64,000 nucleotides of DNA from Bacteroidia bacterium (GCA_030427925.1 JAUICJ010000009.1:1-64000), one strand, 5' to 3'; numbered from the stretch's first letter, positions 36,284-45,711 are shown. Numbers and translations: made by a program. Notes: generated by a model from the sequence alone, not told the origin.

Positions 36284-37593
36284 GGACCCGCGCTTACCAT
36301 CCCCGTAAGGTGAACGTCGTCACCCTTGGCTGCTCGAAGAACCTGTTCGACTCGGAGGTGATGATGGCTCAACTCAAGGCGAACGCCTTCGACGTCGAGC
36401 ATGAAAGCACGCGCGACGACAGCGGCATCGTCATCGTGAACACATGCGGCTTCATCGAAAGCGCCAAGCAAGAATCCATCGACACCATCCTGCGCTTCGG
36501 CGAGGCGAAGCAGGCGGGTCAGTTGGAAAAGCTGTACGTTACCGGTTGCCTTTCGGAACGGTACAAGGAGGAGTTGGCGGAAGGCATTCCGGAGGTGGAT
36601 GCTTGGTTTGGCACCCGGGACTTGCCTCGGTTGCTGAAAACCCTGCGCGCCGATTATAAAAAGGAACTCGTGGGAGAGCGGTTGCTCACCACGCCTGCGC
36701 ATTACGCGTACTTGAAGATTGCTGAAGGGTGCGACCGTCCGTGTGCGTTTTGCGCGATTCCGCTCATGCGCGGCAAGCACGTTTCCACGCCGATGGAGGA
36801 GTTGGTGAGGCAGGCAGAGGGCTTGGCGGCGCAAGGGGTGCGGGAATTGATTTTGATTGCGCAAGATTTGACCTTTTACGGGCTGGACTTGTATAAGGAG
36901 CGGAAACTGGCGGAGCTGGTTCGGCGCCTCAGTGACGTGGAAGGAATCGGCTGGATTCGTTTGCACTATGCCTTTCCGACGGGCTTTCCGATGGACGTCC
37001 TCGACGTGATGGCCGAGCGGGAAAACGTGTGCAACTACCTTGATATGCCGCTGCAGCATGCTTCCGATGACATCCTGAAGGCGATGAAGCGGGGCACCAC
37101 CCAGGCCAAAACCGATGCGCTCGTCGCCGCCATTCGCGAGAAGATGCCCGACATCGCCCTCCGGACCACGCTCATCGCGGGATTCCCGGGAGAGACCGAG
37201 GAACACCATCAGGACGTGCTCGAATGGGTGGCGCGGTCGCGCTTTGAACGCCTCGGCTGCTTCACCTACTCCCACGAGGAAAACACGTCGGCTTACGCCT
37301 TGGAAGATGACGTGCCCGAAGACGTGAAGCGCCAACGGGTGGAAGCCATCATGGAGCTGCAAGCTGGCATCTCGCTTGAATTGAACGAACAGCTGATCGG
37401 AACCGAGCAAAAGGTCCTCATCGACCGCGCCGAAGACGGCATGTGGATCGGCCGCACGCAATACGATTCGCCGGATGTGGACAACGAGGTGCGCATTCCG
37501 TTCCGCGACGACTTGCACCTCCGAATCGGGGATTTCGTGCAGGCGCGCATTACCGGGGCATCGGAATTTGATTTGGACGCTGAAGTGATTTGA
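36280..37593 (+). CDS. rimO: Ribosomal protein S12 methylthiotransferase RimO
   Basis: 437 residues. The N-terminal UPF0004 domain begins NVVTLGCSKNLFDSEVMM and supplies three cysteines for one 4Fe-4S cluster. The radical SAM motif CDRPCAFCAIP (C-x3-C-x2-C) supplies the second, and a TRAM domain ends the protein. It adds a methylthio group to an aspartate of ribosomal protein S12. It follows ftsY by overlap and precedes queE, a conserved order in this phylum. Confidence 0.97.
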   Translation: MRTRAYHPRKVNVVTLGCSKNLFDSEVMMAQLKANAFDVEHESTRDDSGIVIVNTCGFIESAKQESIDTILRFGEAKQAGQLEKLYVTGCLSERYKEELAEGIPEVDAWFGTRDLPRLLKTLRADYKKELVGERLLTTPAHYAYLKIAEGCDRPCAFCAIPLMRGKHVSTPMEELVRQAEGLAAQGVRELILIAQDLTFYGLDLYKERKLAELVRRLSDVEGIGWIRLHYAFPTGFPMDVLDVMAERENVCNYLDMPLQHASDDILKAMKRGTTQAKTDALVAAIREKMPDIALRTTLIAGFPGETEEHHQDVLEWVARSRFERLGCFTYSHEENTSAYALEDDVPEDVKRQRVEAIMELQAGISLELNEQLIGTEQKVLIDRAEDGMWIGRTQYDSPDVDNEVRIPFRDDLHLRIGDFVQARITGASEFDLDAEVI

Positions 37594-37595
37594 GC

Positions 37596-38192
37596 ATGCA
37601 GTATCCGGTTATGGAGCGGTTCAAGACCCTGCAAGGGGAGGGGGCGTACACCGGCGTGAGCGCGTGGTTCATCCGGTTGGGAGGGTGCGACGTGGGTTGC
37701 GCTTGGTGTGACGTGAAAGAAAGTTGGGAGGCCGCGTCCCATCCGCCGGTTTCCGTGGAGGAACTGGTGGCGGAAGCCGTTGAAGCCCAAACCGCCATCA
37801 CCGTCATCACCGGCGGTGAACCCTTGATGTACGATTGCACCCCACTCACTGAGGCCTTGCGCGCTGCCGGCCTCAAAGTTCACCTCGAAACCTCGGGCGC
37901 CTACCCGCTCACCGGTTCATGGGACTGGATCACCCTGAGCCCCAAGCGCTTCAAGCCGACCCTGTCCGAAGTTTACGAGCGGACGGACGAATTGAAGGTT
38001 GTTGTGGTCAACCGGCAGGACTACGCTTGGGCCGAAGAACACGCTGAGCGCATCCGCCCCGAAGCCGTGCGCTACCTCCAGCCCGAATGGAGCCGCCGGG
38101 AAAAACTGCACGAAGCGCTCACCGATTACGTTGCCAGCCACCCGAAGTGGCGCCTCTCCCTCCAAACCCACAAGTACCTCAACATCCGCTGA
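37596..38192 (+). CDS. queE: 7-carboxy-7-deazaguanine synthase QueE
   Basis: 198 residues from the ATG at 37596; a TTG two codons upstream is less likely. The radical SAM motif is GGCDVGCAWCDV (C-x3-C-x2-C), and TITGGEP-like VITGGEPL lies in the SAM-binding region. QueE makes CDG from carboxytetrahydropterin for queuosine in tRNA. It starts 2 nt after rimO. Its stop abuts the stop of the next gene on the other strand. Confidence 0.95.
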   Translation: MQYPVMERFKTLQGEGAYTGVSAWFIRLGGCDVGCAWCDVKESWEAASHPPVSVEELVAEAVEAQTAITVITGGEPLMYDCTPLTEALRAAGLKVHLETSGAYPLTGSWDWITLSPKRFKPTLSEVYERTDELKVVVVNRQDYAWAEEHAERIRPEAVRYLQPEWSRREKLHEALTDYVASHPKWRLSLQTHKYLNIR

Positions 38193-38807
38193 TCACTCCG
38201 CCAATTTGAGGTCCGGTAGCAGCCGCCCCAATTCCTCGGTTGACGCTTGCCGGTATCCGTTCGGCACGCTGCAATCCACGTCCCCTTCAAAAGCGCCCAT
38301 GGACTCGGCCACCATCCAAACCGACATCGACTCGGGCAATGGAAAGGCCAAGGGCAGCCGGGGAAATCCCCACAGGCACGGTGCCTCCAAACGCGCGGCC
38401 GTCAGCCAAATCCCCTGTCCTTCCCATTCGTACGCCACGGCTTCCTCACCCGCAATGACCGGCGATGCGGCATCGAATAGAGGAAGGGGCGGCGCCGGTG
38501 CGGTGCCTTTCCGCCAACTAGCCGGTTCCGCGCACGGTTCCAGCAGGGCGATGCGATGACCGAAGAGCTCGAACAGGATGTGAAAGGACTCCGAATCCGA
38601 AGTGCCCACCCAAACCCGCTTCGCTCCTCCGACCTCTTCCATCCGGAACCCCTCATCCGTCATGCGCAAGTCCCAATACTCCGGTATCAAGGCCAACTGC
38701 TCTTCCGAAAGGCCTTCGGGAACATGGGCGACGTAACGCACGTGCAGTCCCTTGCTCGACCCGAGCAAACTGCTGAATGCCAACAATATAAGAACGGAAA
38801 TCCGCAT
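38193..38807 (-). CDS. Hypothetical exported protein
   Basis: 204 residues from the ATG at 38807, with a short signal peptide (MRISVLILLAFSSLLGSSKG). I do not recognise the family. The N-terminal GLHVRYVAHVPEGLSE and the beta-rich remainder vaguely resemble GLPGLI-type exported proteins of the phylum, but not enough to name it. Two cysteines are near the middle and one near the end. It lies 32 nt downstream of the E1 gene stop and may be on the same mRNA. Confidence 0.7.
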   Translation of the reverse strand: MRISVLILLAFSSLLGSSKGLHVRYVAHVPEGLSEEQLALIPEYWDLRMTDEGFRMEEVGGAKRVWVGTSDSESFHILFELFGHRIALLEPCAEPASWRKGTAPAPPLPLFDAASPVIAGEEAVAYEWEGQGIWLTAARLEAPCLWGFPRLPLAFPLPESMSVWMVAESMGAFEGDVDCSVPNGYRQASTEELGRLLPDLKLAE

Positions 38808-38839
38808 GAGGTTTGGGGCGTTTCGCCGAAGGTACGCAA

Positions 38840-40894
38840 TCAAAATTCCAGCACCCGCTGCAAGCTGTCGCGCACCCGTTGGGCATTCACAAGAACAAAC
38901 CGCTCCAGCGTTTCGTTCAACGGGATCGCGGGCGTGTCCAGCGAGCCGACCACCTCGACGGGCGCATCGAGCTCCGTGAACAGTTCGTGCGCGATGCGTC
39001 CAGCGAGCGCCCGAGCGAATCCATTCTCCGCCGGTTCTTCCGTAACGATGACCACGCGGTGGGTGGCTTGAACGCGCTCCCGAATCAGATCGAAATCCAC
39101 CGGCACGATGCTCCGCAAGTCCAGCACTTCCACAGGCAATCCCTGCGCCGCCTCCTGCGCCCAATAGACGCCGCGGCCGTAAGCGATGATGGTCAGTTCG
39201 GCGTCAGGGTGTTCGAGCGCCATCCGCCCTTTCCCGAGCGGAACCCGGTATTCGGCATCGGGTTCGACGCACTTCGCCGCTTCCGTGCCGGGAATTTTCG
39301 ACCAGTACAGCCCCTTGTGTTCCAGAACGACCACGGGATTGGGGTCGTAGTAGGCCGCTTTGAGCAGGCCCTTCAGGTCCGCGCCGTTCGATGGGTAGGC
39401 CACCTTGATCCCGCGGATGTTGGCCAAAACCGATTCGATGCTCGAGCTGTGGTACGGCCCGCCGCTTCCATACGCCCCGATGGGCACCCGGATCAGGCTG
39501 TGCACCGGCCACTGCCCATTCGACAGGAAGTAGCTGCGGCTCAATTCCGTGAACAGTTGGTTGAGGCCGGGCCACAGGTAATCGGCGAACTGGACCTCCA
39601 CGATGGGGCGAAGCCCCGCCGCGGACATCCCCGCCGTGCTCCCGATGATGAACGCTTCTTGGATGGGGGTGTTGAAGACGCGGGATGCACCGAATTTTTG
39701 GGCCAACGTCGCGGCCTCGCGGAACACGCCGCCCAACCGACCGCCCACGTCCTGTCCATAAAGCAGCGCTTCCGGGTGGTCGGCCAAAATCTCCTGCATG
39801 GCGTGCAGCGCGCAATCCACCATCAACGTGACTTCACCGCCCGCCGGCGTCCGCTCGCCCACCTCCAACGTCACTTCAGTGGGAGCAAATCGATGCGCCA
39901 GCAAGTCCTCTCCGCGTGGCTCCTCGGCTTCTTTCGCGGCGGCGTAATCGGCCTCGACGGTCGCTCGCGCCTCGCGGAGCACGGCATCCAATTCATCCTG
40001 CTCGACCCCGCTCTCAGCGAGCTCGGCCAACAGCCGCGGCAGCGGGTCGCGCTTCCCGTGCTCCTCGAGGTCGTCGCGGTACCATTCCCGGCGCACCCCG
40101 CTCGTGTGGTGCCCCAGCAGTGGCACGTGCGCGTGCACGAGCACCGGACGCCGCTCCTCCCGCACGATGCGGAACGCCTCTTCCATCGCCGCTTCGCTCG
40201 CCGCGCTGTCCGCCCCGTCCACTTCGATGAGCGCAATGGGCGGGAAGGCCGCTGCCAACGTGGAGGCGCTGCCGAACCGGATCTCCGAAGCGTGGGCCGA
40301 GATGTCCCACTCGTTGTCTTGAACGAGCCAAATGATTGGCAATTCCTTCAGCGCGCTCATGTGCAGCGCCTCGCTCACTTCCCCCTCCGTGATGGCCGCA
40401 TCGCCGATGGAACACACCACCACGGGCGGAGCGCCGTCGCCCACCACTTCGTGCGCCAGACCGTGCTGCTCCCGGTACTGCACGCCCATGGCCACGCCCG
40501 CAGCGGGGATGGCCTGCATGCCCGTTGCGCTGCTTTGGTGCGGAATGCGCGGGAAGCCGGGGCGGTTGAGCGACGGGTGGCTGTAGTACGTCCGGCCTCC
40601 GCTGAACGGGTCGTCCTTCTTCGCGAAGAGCTGGAGCATGAGCTCGTAGGGGCGCATCCCCATCGAGAGCAGGATGCTGTCGTCGCGGTAGTACGCGCTG
40701 AGGAAATCCTGCTCCTTGAGGCGCCGGCCGGTGGCGATTTGGATGGCTTCGTGCCCGCGGGAGCACGCGTGCACGTACTTCGACGTGATGCGCGCCTCTT
40801 CCTCGTACAAGTCGGACATGGAGCGGGCGGTGGCCATCCATCGCAGGGTTTCGAGGGAGATTTCGGTGGCGGGTGCTGGGGCGGATTTTGGCAT
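38840..40894 (-). CDS. 2-oxoacid dehydrogenase E1, fused alpha and beta subunits
   Basis: 684 residues from the ATG at 40894 (MPKSAPAPATEISLETLRW). The alpha half (about 1-340) has SRGHEAIQIATG and the thiamine diphosphate motif GDAAITEGEVSEA...VQDNEW. The beta half (about 350-684) has FNTPIQEAFIIG, GPYHSSSIESVLANI and the C-terminal transketolase domain ending RVLEF. Single-chain E1 proteins of this kind in Bacteroidota are usually assigned to branched-chain 2-oxoacid dehydrogenase; the substrate cannot be decided from sequence alone. No E2 or E3 gene is near. Confidence 0.9.
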   Translation of the reverse strand: MPKSAPAPATEISLETLRWMATARSMSDLYEEEARITSKYVHACSRGHEAIQIATGRRLKEQDFLSAYYRDDSILLSMGMRPYELMLQLFAKKDDPFSGGRTYYSHPSLNRPGFPRIPHQSSATGMQAIPAAGVAMGVQYREQHGLAHEVVGDGAPPVVVCSIGDAAITEGEVSEALHMSALKELPIIWLVQDNEWDISAHASEIRFGSASTLAAAFPPIALIEVDGADSAASEAAMEEAFRIVREERRPVLVHAHVPLLGHHTSGVRREWYRDDLEEHGKRDPLPRLLAELAESGVEQDELDAVLREARATVEADYAAAKEAEEPRGEDLLAHRFAPTEVTLEVGERTPAGGEVTLMVDCALHAMQEILADHPEALLYGQDVGGRLGGVFREAATLAQKFGASRVFNTPIQEAFIIGSTAGMSAAGLRPIVEVQFADYLWPGLNQLFTELSRSYFLSNGQWPVHSLIRVPIGAYGSGGPYHSSSIESVLANIRGIKVAYPSNGADLKGLLKAAYYDPNPVVVLEHKGLYWSKIPGTEAAKCVEPDAEYRVPLGKGRMALEHPDAELTIIAYGRGVYWAQEAAQGLPVEVLDLRSIVPVDFDLIRERVQATHRVVIVTEEPAENGFARALAGRIAHELFTELDAPVEVVGSLDTPAIPLNETLERFVLVNAQRVRDSLQRVLEF

Positions 40895-40902
40895 AGCAAG
40901 GC

Positions 40903-40910
40903 CAAAGATA
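40903..40910 (-). promoter_or_regulatory. Perfect -7 box of the E1 gene
   Basis: TATCTTTG on the minus strand, an exact TAnnTTTG, 8 nt before the E1 ATG. It stands back to back with the dapF box 16 nt away, so the two promoters must overlap upstream. Confidence 0.7.
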
Positions 40911-40926
40911 CGGACCGCCGGATGGC

Positions 40927-40934
40927 TACCTTGC
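40927..40934 (+). promoter_or_regulatory. -7 box of dapF-lnb, 4 nt before the ATG
   Basis: TACCTTGC is followed by ACCC and the ATG at 40939. This is one of the boxes with the fixed 4-nt spacing. Confidence 0.5.
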
Positions 40935-40938
40935 ACCC

Positions 40939-42990
40939 ATGCAAATTGCCTTTTGGAAATGGGAAGGCGCGGGGAACGATTTCATCCTGGTGGACGGTCG
41001 GACGATGCCGCGCGAATTGCATCCCGATGAGGTGACGCGGTTGTGCGACCGGCACCACGGGATCGGAGCGGATGGACTGATTGTGTTGCGGCCGTTGGGG
41101 GCGGAGGCTCCGGGGCCCTGGCCGCGGTGGGAGATGGACTATTGCAATGCGGACGGGACGCGGTCGTTTTGCGGGAACGGGAGCCGGGCGAGCTTTGCGT
41201 TTCTGGTGCGTCAAGGTTGGGCGCCCCGGGAGGCCGTGTTGGAAGCGTGCGACGGGGCGCATCGGGCGCGGTGGGATGCGTCGCGGGATTTGCCGGGGGT
41301 GGAATTGCGGCCGATTGCGACGGCGCGGCACCTCGGCGCGGCGCCGGAGGGGGTGGAGTTGCCGCCTGCCGATCATTGGTTCGCGGACTCGGGGTCGCCG
41401 CATCACGTGGCGTTCCTGACGGACGGGAGGGAGGTGCTGGAGGGGCTGGACGTGGACGGACTGGGTGGGGCGGTGCGGCGGCATGCCGTGCACGCGCCGG
41501 CGGGCGCGAACGCGAACTTCGTGGCGGATTCGGCGTCGGACGTGACGGAGTTGTGGGCGCGGACGTTTGAACGCGGGGTGGAGGCCGAAACGCGGGCGTG
41601 CGGAACGGGGGCCACGGCAATTGCGGTGGCGGATTACATGCGGCGGGGCGGACCGACGTTTCGGCGGGTTCACATGCCGGGCGGGACGTTGGAGGTCACG
41701 TTTGACCACGATCCGGAGGGGTTTGATGGGATTTGGCTCCACGGCCCCGCGCGCGAGGCGTTTACGGGCGTGGTGGAATGGCCGGACAAGCCCGAGCGCC
41801 CTTCGCCCAACACGGATGTGTTCGCGTGGCTCGGGGTGTGGGTGCTGTTGCTGAGCAGCTGGACTGCCGCGTTTGCGGGGGGCGATTTATCGGATGAGGC
41901 CCGGATTTCGCTGCTGACGGGCTCGCCGGGTTCGGAACTGTGGTCGGCGTGGGGGCACACGGCCGTGCGCGTGTACGATCCGGGGGTGGAGCCGCCGTTG
42001 GACGAGATTTACAATTATGGCACGTTCGCCTTCGGCCCCGGTTTCTATGCCAAATTCCTTGCCGGCGAACTCGATTACCGCCTCTCGCGCGAGCCTTTCG
42101 GGTCGTTCCAGATCAGCTATTTGCGGTCGGGGCGCGGGTTGTTGGAACAGCCCTTGGATTTGGCCCCTTCGGATGTGCGGCAACTCGCGGCGTACCTCGA
42201 ATGGAATCACTTGCCTGAGAACCGAACCTACCGCTACCGCTTCCTGCACGACAATTGCGCGACGCGGGTGCTGACGGTGATGGGGGCGGTGTTCGGCGAC
42301 CGCTGGGATGCCGGGTGTTCGTCAGGAGGCACAGCGCCAGCAGGGGGCTCGACGTATCGGGAGGCGTTGCGGCCTTACCTCTCGGGGTGGCCGTGGGCGC
42401 AAGCGGGCGTGGAATGGGCGATGGGGCCGGGGGGCGACTCCGGTCCTCCTTGTTTTGCGAGTTTCCTTCCCGATGGTTTGTCAGGCCAAATCCAATCCGC
42501 GACCCTCGACGGTCGCCCCATTGCCTCGAAGCCGATGGAACTCGTTCCGCGTCAGGGGCCCTGGTTCTCCCGTGGCCCTCGGGTTCCGTTCGGCCCAAGC
42601 GGTGCAGCGGCCGCACTGGTCGTGCTCGCCTTATCGGCCTTCCGCATTCCGGCACGGGGCTGGAAATTCGTCAGCCGGTTGCCGCTCTTGCTCGCTGGAA
42701 CGGTGGGCGTCGTGCTCACCGCGGCGTGGTTGTTCACCGATCACCGCGATTTGTGGGCCAATGTGAATTTGTTGTGGTCCAGTCCGTTGCTTTTGGCGGT
42801 CTACATACCGCGCGTTCACCGCGGTCGGACGGGGGCGTGGATGCGGGCGGGATTGTTTGTATTTTTGGTAGCCTTCCTCGGAATGCAAGCAGTGCGAGGG
42901 GTCAGCATTCCGCTTTGGATGCACCTCATGCTGTTGGCGGTGGGCCTTGCGCTCGAGCCGTGGCGCATTCGGAAGGACCTGCACGCATGA
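40939..42990 (+). CDS. dapF: Fusion of diaminopimelate epimerase (DapF) and Lnb/DUF4105 lipoprotein N-acyltransferase
   Basis: 683 residues in one uninterrupted frame. Residues 1-280 are DapF, which converts LL- to meso-diaminopimelate: catalytic Cys78 in SFCGNGSR and Cys221 in ETRACGTGA. Residues 295-313 (FAWLGVWVLLLSSWTAAFA) look like a signal peptide or anchor. Then a periplasmic DUF4105 domain has WSAWGHTAVRV (His340), IYNYGTFAFG and HDNCATRV (Cys440), and five helices end the protein. That is the layout of Lnb, the Bacteroides lipoprotein N-acyltransferase. The fusion is topologically possible: DapF inside, Lnb outside. A GTG at 41818 (codon 294) is a possible internal start for a separate Lnb. 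A lost stop through sequencing error is the other explanation. Confidence 0.9.
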   Translation: MQIAFWKWEGAGNDFILVDGRTMPRELHPDEVTRLCDRHHGIGADGLIVLRPLGAEAPGPWPRWEMDYCNADGTRSFCGNGSRASFAFLVRQGWAPREAVLEACDGAHRARWDASRDLPGVELRPIATARHLGAAPEGVELPPADHWFADSGSPHHVAFLTDGREVLEGLDVDGLGGAVRRHAVHAPAGANANFVADSASDVTELWARTFERGVEAETRACGTGATAIAVADYMRRGGPTFRRVHMPGGTLEVTFDHDPEGFDGIWLHGPAREAFTGVVEWPDKPERPSPNTDVFAWLGVWVLLLSSWTAAFAGGDLSDEARISLLTGSPGSELWSAWGHTAVRVYDPGVEPPLDEIYNYGTFAFGPGFYAKFLAGELDYRLSREPFGSFQISYLRSGRGLLEQPLDLAPSDVRQLAAYLEWNHLPENRTYRYRFLHDNCATRVLTVMGAVFGDRWDAGCSSGGTAPAGGSTYREALRPYLSGWPWAQAGVEWAMGPGGDSGPPCFASFLPDGLSGQIQSATLDGRPIASKPMELVPRQGPWFSRGPRVPFGPSGAAAALVVLALSAFRIPARGWKFVSRLPLLLAGTVGVVLTAAWLFTDHRDLWANVNLLWSSPLLLAVYIPRVHRGRTGAWMRAGLFVFLVAFLGMQAVRGVSIPLWMHLMLLAVGLALEPWRIRKDLHA

Positions 42991-44510
42991 ACGACCACTT
43001 CGGTACTTGGATGACGCGTTGGATGCTCGGTGGACTCGTTCTGCTCGGGTTGTCGGGATGCCGCTTGGAGCCCACGCGCTGGAATGCGGACATCGCGCTT
43101 CCTTTGGTGGATGCCACGTGGGGTTGGAGTGAATTCTTGGGCGACACGTTGGGAGAAGTGACCTCGGGATCGCCCGGGGTGTTGCGCTTTCAGGGCAAGG
43201 TGGCCGAGGTGCCGTTGGCCGAGTTGACGCTGCTTCCGGATACGTTGGTGGAAAACGTGTTGTCGCCTGCGTTTGCGGGCGGTCCGTTTGAGGTGCCGCC
43301 GGGGGCGGTCTTGCTCGATGAGCAACAGGACATCGTGTTCCAAGGCATTGAGCAGGAATTCTCGCGCATGACCTTGGAGGAGGGGAAAATCGCCTACCGG
43401 GTTCGCAGCAAGACGAATGGCTACGTGCAGTTGCGGTATGATTTCCCGAGCGTGACCATCGGCGGGGTCCCGGTGGTGCTGGACGTGGTGCTGCCGCCAT
43501 CGACGGATGGGGGAAGCCAAATCGAAGAAGGCGAAATCGATTTGGCCTCCGCAACCATCGACTTCACGGGGGCAAGCGGCACGGAAGTGAACCGCATCAA
43601 CTCGAACCTGCGCATCGGAACCCCCGCGGACATTCCGTACACGGCCCTCGTTTACGGTACCGATAGCATCGACGTTCAGATGCTGTTCACCGGCCTGACG
43701 GTGGCCGACGTGGAAGGCTATTTCGGCCAAATCGACATCGACTTGAACGAATCCGCCGACCTGTTCGACGCGGGTCGGTTTCCATCGGGGGCGGTTGCGG
43801 CGATGCCCACCCAAGCGAACCTGACCGTGCACAACAGGATGGGGGCGGATTTGGCGTTCTGGATCGAGTCCTTGGAACTGGCGGGCGAGGCCATCGACCA
43901 CCCTGCAATGGGCATGGAGCAGGTCTTGGCACGCGCTGATTGGTCAACCGACCCGCCCGCAGCAGATGCCTGGGAGCTGGATTTGCTGGCGTGCACGCCC
44001 AACCTGTTCGAGGCGCTGGGGGCATTGCCGGCCGATGTGGCCGTGAACGGGACGCTGCAGCTGAATCCGCTGGGCGACGTGACCGCGGGGCACGATTATT
44101 TGCGGGCTTCCGACCCGCCTTATGTGTCGCTGGATTTGGAACTGCCTTTGAGCGTTGGGGTGAGCGGGTTGGTGATCCGGGAAGAGGTGACCGTGGAGGC
44201 GCGTTCCATGCCGGGATTTGTCGGCGAGCTCGTGGTGCGGTTGACCCACGATTTTCCCGTTGAATGGACCGTGAATGGCCGCTTCGATGCGCTTGCGTTC
44301 GGTCCCGGACCGGAGTTTTCTGCGACCATGCCCGTGGGGAGCGAGTCCATTGAGCTGCGCTTGCCGGTGGATGCCGAGCGGTTGGCAAAGGGGGGCACGT
44401 TGCCCATTGAATTGCACTTGGACACCGATGGAGCGGTGCCGTTTTCGGGCTTCGAAACGGTGCGGATGCAGCTCGCTTTGGAAGGCCAAATCCAAGCCGT
44501 CATCGAATGA
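42987..44510 (+). CDS. Hypothetical outer-membrane-type lipoprotein
   Basis: 507 residues from the ATG at 42987, which overlaps the dapF-lnb stop (ATGA). A lipobox LSGC places the lipidated cysteine at residue 25. The rest is beta-rich with repeated strand patterns (TLEEGKIAYRV, VQLRYDFPSVTIGG) like other large exported lipoproteins of Flavobacteriales. I do not recognise a named domain. As the next gene after Lnb, it would itself be an Lnb substrate. Confidence 0.82.
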   Translation: MNDHFGTWMTRWMLGGLVLLGLSGCRLEPTRWNADIALPLVDATWGWSEFLGDTLGEVTSGSPGVLRFQGKVAEVPLAELTLLPDTLVENVLSPAFAGGPFEVPPGAVLLDEQQDIVFQGIEQEFSRMTLEEGKIAYRVRSKTNGYVQLRYDFPSVTIGGVPVVLDVVLPPSTDGGSQIEEGEIDLASATIDFTGASGTEVNRINSNLRIGTPADIPYTALVYGTDSIDVQMLFTGLTVADVEGYFGQIDIDLNESADLFDAGRFPSGAVAAMPTQANLTVHNRMGADLAFWIESLELAGEAIDHPAMGMEQVLARADWSTDPPAADAWELDLLACTPNLFEALGALPADVAVNGTLQLNPLGDVTAGHDYLRASDPPYVSLDLELPLSVGVSGLVIREEVTVEARSMPGFVGELVVRLTHDFPVEWTVNGRFDALAFGPGPEFSATMPVGSESIELRLPVDAERLAKGGTLPIELHLDTDGAVPFSGFETVRMQLALEGQIQAVIE

Positions 44511-45670
44511 AGGCCCTGTGGATCATCGGCGCTTGGTGCCTCGCAACGGCTGCCTCCGGTCAGCAGGGCGAGGAATGCTCGTTCCACCCCGCGGGCGTGT
44601 CGTATGCCGTGGAGGGGATGCACCGAAGCGATGTGCTGACGAACGGTTTCCTCCGAACGTTCTTGGTGGGCGGGCTGTTGGAGCCGGCTGAAATCGAGGG
44701 CATTCGCCACCGCATGGAAGGGCCGGGTGAGGGGCACCTCGGGATGTCGGCGGGTCACGCGCTGTCGTGGCATGGGGTGGTCGGGCCGGCGGGTCGGGTG
44801 CCGCGGGTGGAGCTCGCGTCCCGGGGGCTGATGTCGGCGGGGGTGACGGAGGGGCTGTTCAGTTTGGTGTTTCAAGGAAATGCGCCGGATTTGGGCCAAA
44901 CCCTGGACCTCGCACCCGCCCGCGTCCAGTGGCTGCAATGGAACCGCCTGGCCTTCGGGCTCGGCAACGCGGAGGGGACGTCGTTTGTAGACGTGGGGCT
45001 GTACCAAGCGGCATGGGGCGCGGACGGGGCGATCGCTTCGGGGGCGTTTTATGTGAGCGAGGGCGTGGATGCCCTGGCTGTGGGGATGGAGGCGGAATTG
45101 GACTTTTGGGAGCGGGCGGGCTGGGGGTTGGGCTTGGATGTTCGCCACCAATGGGGCGAGGAGCGGTGGTGGGCGTTGGAGGTGAAGGATTTCGGGGTGG
45201 TGCGCTATGGCGAGGGGGAACGGGTGGTGGCCGATACGGGCTTGGTGACGACGGGCTTGCCGTGGAGCGGTCCGGGGTGGACCGTTGAGGGCGTGCAGGA
45301 GGAGGGCTTCGGGGAGGACCTGTTCGTGCGCAAGCGTGTGGGCGAGGGGTGGCAGCTGCTGCCCGCCCGGGCGGTGGTGCGCGCGGGCACTTCGTGGTCC
45401 GATGGGTGGGGAGGCGAAGCGGCGGTGACCTGGGGTGGCTGGATGCCGCGGCCGCGCCTGGACGTGCGCGTTCAGTGGTCGCCGAGCACGGAGTGGGGGG
45501 TGGAGCTGGGCGCCATCGCGGGCGGCTGGGGCTTGGTGCGGCCGGTGGTCGGCCTCGCCCATGGCACGACGAGCGGCCGGTGGGCGGTGGTTTGGGACGA
45601 TCCGGTTGGGAGCATGAGCGCCAACGGTTTGGGGCGGGGTGCGTCCGTGGTGTGGAGCAGAAATTTGTGA
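44507..45670 (+). CDS. Hypothetical exported protein, probable outer-membrane beta-barrel
   Basis: 387 residues, signal peptide MKALWIIGAWCLATAASGQ, joined to the previous lipoprotein gene by ATGA. The sequence is made of many short amphipathic strands rich in Gly, Trp and aromatic ends (VEWG, AVTWGGW), and finishes with a hydrophobic strand and aromatic tail (RGASVVWSRNL), as in outer-membrane barrels of this phylum (DUF5723-like in layout). The family call is tentative. The lipoprotein-barrel pair may form one complex. Confidence 0.7.
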   Translation: MKALWIIGAWCLATAASGQQGEECSFHPAGVSYAVEGMHRSDVLTNGFLRTFLVGGLLEPAEIEGIRHRMEGPGEGHLGMSAGHALSWHGVVGPAGRVPRVELASRGLMSAGVTEGLFSLVFQGNAPDLGQTLDLAPARVQWLQWNRLAFGLGNAEGTSFVDVGLYQAAWGADGAIASGAFYVSEGVDALAVGMEAELDFWERAGWGLGLDVRHQWGEERWWALEVKDFGVVRYGEGERVVADTGLVTTGLPWSGPGWTVEGVQEEGFGEDLFVRKRVGEGWQLLPARAVVRAGTSWSDGWGGEAAVTWGGWMPRPRLDVRVQWSPSTEWGVELGAIAGGWGLVRPVVGLAHGTTSGRWAVVWDDPVGSMSANGLGRGASVVWSRNL

Positions 45671-45699
45671 GGAGTGGCGGGGCGTTGGGCGGTTTGTGC

Positions 45700-45707
45700 C
45701 AAATTTG
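45700..45707 (+). promoter_or_regulatory. -7-like box of kdsA, 4 nt before the ATG
   Basis: CAAATTTG is followed by TCCC and the kdsA ATG at 45712. It keeps the TTTG half of the -7 consensus but starts CA, not TA. Confidence 0.4.
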
Positions 45708-45711
45708 TCCC

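Noticed and set aside
45349-45711. Upstream extension of kdsA
   Set aside because: Out-of-frame translation of the preceding barrel-like gene. KdsA homology and the -7-like box fix the start at 45712.
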